64,000 nucleotides of DNA, taken from positions 53,225,724 to 53,289,723 of the forward strand of contig OX637287.1 in NCBI GenBank assembly GCA_951799445.1, given 5' to 3'. The notes beneath the pieces were generated by a model. The model was not told where the DNA came from, made no database searches, and saw only the letters and a list, made by a program, of their open reading frames with translations. The translations under genes and the position numbers were made by a program. This stretch comes from Pseudisothecium myosuroides (Eukaryota; Streptophyta; Bryopsida; Hypnales; Lembophyllaceae). This document shows positions 59,420 to 64,000 of the stretch, one piece after another (positions within the stretch are counted from its first letter, which is position 1; every line of letters starts with the position of its first letter).

Positions 59420-61629
59420 ATGGCTAAACGCCAGAGGTCCTTGAAGGACCATTACTTTGCAAAGTCTAGGGAAATAGAGGTTGTTCATCTTCTGTCCTTG
59501 GGGTCTGAGAACGAGTCTTCTGCTAGAACTATTGATTCAGGGGTGGATCAAACTACTCCTCCTTCAGAAGCACAGATTGCTCAAAGTCAGTGGAAGGACC
59601 AATGGCTTGTGCAATTCGAATGGCTGCAATTTGATGCTAACGTTGGGAGGGTGTTTTGCAAGGTTTGTAGGGACAAGGGCGAGCGATCATCGTATGCCAA
59701 AGACAGCTCTAAAAACCCGAAGGTAAGTGCTTTCCAAGATCACTCCCGCTCCAATGAGCACAGACGCCTTGCATGGGCATTGCAGAGTGGCGGAAAGGTG
59801 ATGGAGAAAGCCATTTTGAGCGGCTAGAGAATGTGCGATGAGATTGTGGTGTCTTTGCTGCGGGCTGCATATTTTCTGGGGAAGAATTCTTTACCCTATT
59901 CTAAATTCCCCTCTTTATGTAAATTATTGGTAACTGTTAAAGCCCCGATGACCTTATCTTTATATCAGGACGAGAAAGCATGTGCAGATCTGATGATGTG
60001 CATTTCAGTTGTGATTGAAAAGCAAATCCTCAACCGTGTTTGAAATTCACCGTTTTTTGGTGTGATGATAGACAAATCTACCGATATCAGCATCACAGGG
60101 CACCTTGTGGTGTTCGCCAGCATCATCGAGGAGGGTCTGCCGGTGAGTGTTTTCCTAGGCCTGTTGCCAATTGAAGGTGGGAAGAAGGACGTTGTCATCA
60201 TCTACAAAATCTTGATTGCAGCTCTGCAATCATGGAACCTGGACCTGCGGAAGTTCTTGGGCTTCAGCAACAATGGCGCCAACACAATGACGGGCTCTCG
60301 CACTAGAGTGGTTGTACGGCTGAAAAAAGAGGTAAACCCTTATCTGCTCGTTGTTCACTGTGTGGCACACCACACGAATTTGGCAGCCCTCGATGTTGCG
60401 AAGTCGCTTGCCTGCAAGGTGATTTCAAGTGAGATTGATTCCCTCTTGAATGATGTTGCTGCTTTTTTCCACAAGTCGTCTAAGCGGAAGCATACTTTGG
60501 TTGCCTTGCAAGAGGAGCTCTTTGATGCACAAAAATATATGAAACGCTACCACAAAATTAGGTGGCTGTCTCGTTGGCAACCGGTGAGTACTTTGTGTGA
60601 CTCGTTAGAGTCTGTCTTGTGTTACTTTCGTGATGTGAAGGACAACGATTCTAGTAAGGTTGCGTCAATTTTAGGAAAGTTGTCCCAGTTCAAAGTCATT
60701 TACATTTTGTTCTTTCTTGCTAACATTTTGAAGTGCTTGGCTATGTTGTCTAAAGTCTTTCAATGTAAATTTGTAGATGTCACCTCTATAGGCAGCATAG
60801 TGCGCACAGAGATAGTTCAACTTCGGATGCTCTTCATTGTGGAAAATACAGATTTGAACGTTGACACTTTTAACAACAGCATATGGTTTCATGTGCTTCC
60901 TAAGTATGGCCCTTTTGGGGGTCATCTGAGGAAGCTTCCAAGCTAGATACCGGGGAATATGTTTCGTGATATTGCAATGTCTAGGTCTAGACTAGGAACC
61001 GACTTTGGAGGAAGCTCTCCAATTTCAGCGTTCATTTGCTGAAGCAATCTGTGAGGGTTTGGAAGCTCAATTTCAAGACAATGACTTGATTTCTTGCTTC
61101 AAAGTACTTAACCCTTCTAATATGCCGTCCAAGCAAGTTGGATTGCAGAGCTGGGGTGTCTCCGAGTTGGACAGACTGTTGCAGCTATATGAAGAAGACC
61201 GGTCACATTCAAGTTTTTCCTTCCCCCCCCCTTTTTGACGTGCAGGCTTGCAAGAGGGAATTTCTGTCTTTCAAATTACAGTGTACCACTGAGTGGGGGG
61301 ACAAAACCTTCCGAAATTTGTGGGGCATGATCACTTGGAATCATGCCCTACAAATCTGGTATCCAAATTTGCTTGTCCTTGCTGATATAGATAGAATACA
61401 ATGCGTTTGCACAGCTACTTGCGAGAGAGCTTTCAGCATTCAGAATTTAATTAAAACTCGTGTTAGGAACCAATTGGGAAGCAAAATCCTGGAGGCTTTG
61501 CTTAGAGTTGCTTTAGAGGGACCGGAAGATGAGTATGATGGTATAGTGCAGATGCCATACCCTTGTGGAAGCATGAAACAAAATACAAGTATCTTTATGC
61601 TAATCCTTCTACTTACTTGTCTAATTTAG
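59420..61629 (+). pseudogene. hAT transposase, ZNF862/DUF4371-like, broken
   Basis: The transposase cuts and joins element ends. The start ATG at 59420 opens MAKRQRSLKDHYFAK. A TTF/BED-like zinc finger follows (C80, C83, H108, H114; FCKVCRDKG and QDHSRSNEH). The core continues in the same frame to 60946: MIDKSTDISITGHL holds the first catalytic-type Asp, then GFSNNGANTMTG, HCVAHHTNLAALD and KIRWLSRWQPV. The hAT C-terminal dimerisation block TCERAFSIQNLIKTRVRNQL lies in another frame (61138-61629). Defects are stops at 59825 (TAG) and 60041 (TGA), frame loss after 60946, and Asn in place of the usual second catalytic Asp at 60272-60274. Inactive in its present form. Confidence 0.88.
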
Positions 61630-61889
61630 CCCCGGGTCCTAGTGCAAGCAATGCATCTTCAATGCATGAAGATGTGCATCAGCAGGGGACACCGTTGTGT
61701 TGACAGCTTCTTGTGATTTGTATTCATTTGTTGCCTTGTAAATGGTGGCTTGTTCTCACTCCTCTCCCCATTTTTTTGGATCATCATGTTTTGATTCTTG
61801 TAAATGTGAATATTGTGGGCATGTCGTACTAACCAGCCTCCTGAAAATGCATCGACCTTCTTCTGGATCGGTGGATTTTCGGAAGGCTG
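61630..61889. other. hAT 3' flank of transposase
   Basis: Probable 3' untranslated sequence of the transposase gene. T-rich, with nothing else recognised. Confidence 0.5.
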
Positions 61890-61945
61890 AATCCCTAGCC
61901 CTAAGTTGGTAGGGGCAATGCCAGGTTCAAATCCTGCCAGGGATA
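61890..61945 (+). repeat. tRNA-like motif near the right end of the hAT element
   Basis: TAGCCCTAAGTTGG (61896-61909) is A-box-like with a GCCC/GGGC D-arm. GGTTCAAATCC (61924-61934) is B-box-like, between CAG and CTGCC. The anticodon arm is absent, so this is not a functional tRNA; it may be a SINE remnant. Confidence 0.4.
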
Positions 61946-62232
61946 ATGCTTATGAACCCATTTTAAGCAAAACAAAGCCACTTCAAGAATAAAGAAGAAA
62001 ACCCCAAAAAATTACAACTGGACAGATTTTGACTTTCAAGGAAAATTTCCGACTGGAATTGGACAATGGCGGCAATGCTACTGGGAGAAAAAAAATATTG
62101 TAGGAAATTGACTGGCCAATTTTGGAACCTCCTAGTACACTTCCGACCAATTTTTTAAATAACTGGGGGGGGATGAAAATCTGACGGAAATGGACCGTTT
62201 GGCCCACAAACTCCCCGGACACTGCTAAGAAG

Positions 62233-64000
62233 ACAGCCTACATCTTGAGACCAACCTTGGATCACTTGTGTAGTTTTTAGCTGGTCAACCAAGCCCAAGA
62301 TTCTATTAGTAATTGTAGAGGTGCTTTTAGGTTGCCATTGCAATGGTATAGAGAATGAAAAAAGACAAATTACAAAAATAGACCCCTCAATGTTCTACAA
62401 TAAAAAGATTGGTACTTTCACTTTATCTAGTACAATGAATTTTTTACTAAAAACAAGTTGACCAAAATAAATGCTAAATATAATTTGATTTTCTATTCCT
62501 CAACAAAAGATTTAAAATATTAAAAATCCAATAAGTTTAAATATGCACAATAATCAATTCAAATGGACAACAATAGGCTATTCTATCCAATAGGATAGCA
62601 TGCAAGGCTCCCAACATCTCTCTTCTCCCAAAAGTTAGCTTCTAAAGTATACAAATCCCAAATTGCCACTTGCCCAATTGCAACTTCTACTTTTGGCCTC
62701 AATACCCTATAACATCATTAGTACAAAGGTTGGACCGTACATACTACAGAAATGACTCACAAGACAAACTTGACAACTAGTGGATCTTCTCATCAACACT
62801 TCCTCAGTCTGCATGGCCCAAGTTTCCACAAGTGTATTTTAATGTAGTGAAAATTGAAAAGGGTTGAAATTAGGTTAAAAAGTCACAATCCTTTAACTTC
62901 AATGAATGCTATTGGTGCAATCAAAAAGCAAAACGTACAAACATTGTACATTTCAAGTGTTTGGACTCTTTTAGAACCCAAACACTTTACAAACCTCCAA
63001 CCTTATTCTACAATCTTGAGTATTCTACAATCTTGAGGGACCATTTTCGAGCACCTTTGCAACACAAAAAATTCTCCCTCTCCGAACAATAATGAGAAGT
63101 TGTACTCCGTATATTTTTGCTTTGATCTCCTATGATGAAACTCATTTCAATCCAGGATGAGTTGACCTACAGATATGTGAAAAATTCTCTGATTTGTTAC
63201 TCTATTTTTTCTTTCAAAATGCGAATCTGATGAGAATAAATGGGTGCACTGGTGCACCGACCAAAGGGACGACAATGTCTCATCCCACCTCATGTTGTGT
63301 AAAAAGACGAATCTCGGTTCCTTTCATAAAGTGTGTGGAAGTAATTCCTTCAGAACATGATAAAACAGAAAGAGTAAAAACCACAGCAAAATAGAGCTCT
63401 CCACATTTGTACAAGATTGAGTAACCAGGTAATAACATTTCAAATGTCCAATCATTCATAGTCTATTTGTACAGTTCACTGCAGCTCCTCAGCTGCAGGA
63501 CTCAGCAACAACTCCATCTTCACAGCCCAGCCAGCACCAGCTGGGTCACTAGAAATACAAAGGCTCCTGGTTACTTCCCACAGCACATGATAGACTCTAT
63601 TGTGCATTCGAAGTCCTACTCTAGCTCCAACCCTAGCTAACTAATCAGTACTCTCTCAACATCAGATCTAATGAAATTAAAGCAAGCATGCCGACTCTCA
63701 GACTGTTCTAGAGCCAAGCCTGGATCCCACCAGACCTGCCAACGGACCACACTCCCCACTCCCCTTATAGATTCGCCCCCTTTTCAGAACTCGAAGAGTC
63801 CAGAATATATGCTCACTTCTCACTTGGGAAAATAATTCTGCTGCTCTGAATGCTAGACACGAGTCCACTAGCATTGAATTCATTCAACGTACCCATTGCT
63901 TGCCAATCCAGACCTTCAGATATATTCTAGTCTCGATCAACGCTGATTGATCTTAATTAGCTTGCCTCTGAGTAAGTCATGAATATATTGTGGGGGTAGC
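62233..64000. other. Right edge, no gene recognised
   Basis: AT-rich to about 63400. From 63470 the composition becomes more balanced, with a GCAGCTCCTCAGCTGC palindrome at about 63482-63497 and short frames on both strands, without recognisable domains. It could be the flank of a gene beyond the window. Confidence 0.5.

Larger units (their letters stand above)
52318..62224 (+). mobile_element. Large hAT transposon, 9.9 kb, with nested insertions
   Basis: The terminal inverted repeats CAATGAACGGGGAGT and (complement of the right end) CAGTGTCCGGGGAGT are flanked by an identical 8-bp duplication CTAAGAAG (52310-52317 and 62225-62232), the hAT hallmark. CCGG/TTCCG-rich motifs recur in both subterminal regions. 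It carries one broken transposase gene (59420-61629). A 5.9-kb LTR-type insertion (53138-59072) separates the left end from the transposase. Without it the element is about 4 kb, a usual hAT size. Confidence 0.92.

Noticed and set aside
1..64000. CRISPR arrays, bacterial operons, rRNA genes
   Set aside because: No regularly spaced direct repeats with unique spacers, and no prokaryotic gene organisation or rRNA sequence was seen; the tandem arrays at 56753 and 56941 have no unique spacers of constant length.

Overview
The window is nuclear DNA of a plant (streptophyte). It carries two ordinary intron-containing plant genes, both with GT-AG splicing, at its left end (about 1-8 kb). The remaining roughly 54 kb is AT-rich, repeat-dominated DNA in which I recognise only transposable elements and their remains. 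GC-rich exons in AT-rich intergenic DNA, and the mix of plant-type LINE, CACTA, hAT, Stowaway/Emigrant-like and TTAA-flanked elements, fit a land plant. I cannot place the species; a non-flowering lineage is possible but unproven.

Genes. Positions 1-4039 (+) hold the 3' part of an NCL-type sodium/calcium exchanger-like membrane protein: two membrane blocks around EF-hands, five introns visible, and a 5' end outside the window. Positions 5710-7988 (-) hold a complete seven-exon acireductone dioxygenase gene of 231 codons from the methionine salvage cycle, with all four metal ligands. The two genes are convergent, and a small foldback element lies between their 3' ends. The DNA from 8 to 10.4 kb is less AT-rich than the rest but holds only a weak small-ORF candidate behind a TATA box.

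Transposon region. At 10.4-35 kb there are two adjacent Stowaway/mariner-type elements, several copies of a roughly 0.7-kb family with ends like GGGTGATTGCAAGAAAGACC, small Emigrant-like, CACTA-like and foldback MITEs, and members of a family with CCCCTAAAGG ends flanked by TTAA. At 35.9-47.2 kb lies one decayed L1-type LINE (ORF1 with CCHC knuckle, endonuclease, reverse transcriptase, zf-RVT, 3' tail). It is cut by at least five later insertions. Two of these leave target duplications whose removal rejoins the LINE reading frame exactly.

At 52,318-62,224 the terminal inverted repeats and an identical 8-bp duplication (CTAAGAAG) define a 9.9-kb hAT element. It carries a broken transposase related to the ZNF862-like/DUF4371 group, with an N-terminal zinc finger. 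Inside it sits a 5.9-kb LTR-type insertion (TGTGAG...CTCACA, 5-bp duplication CTCGG) without recognisable coding domains, and inside that a TTAA-flanked element. The nesting gives a relative time order: LINE and hAT oldest, then the CACTA, hAT-like, mariner and LTR insertions, with the TTAA family among the youngest.

The most notable items are the seven-member TTAA-flanked family (a target preference like piggyBac, which is not a usual plant group), the complete borders of the large hAT element, and the 0.7-kb family with apparent 4-bp duplications that I cannot assign to a superfamily. All calls come from reading the sequence; no database search was made.
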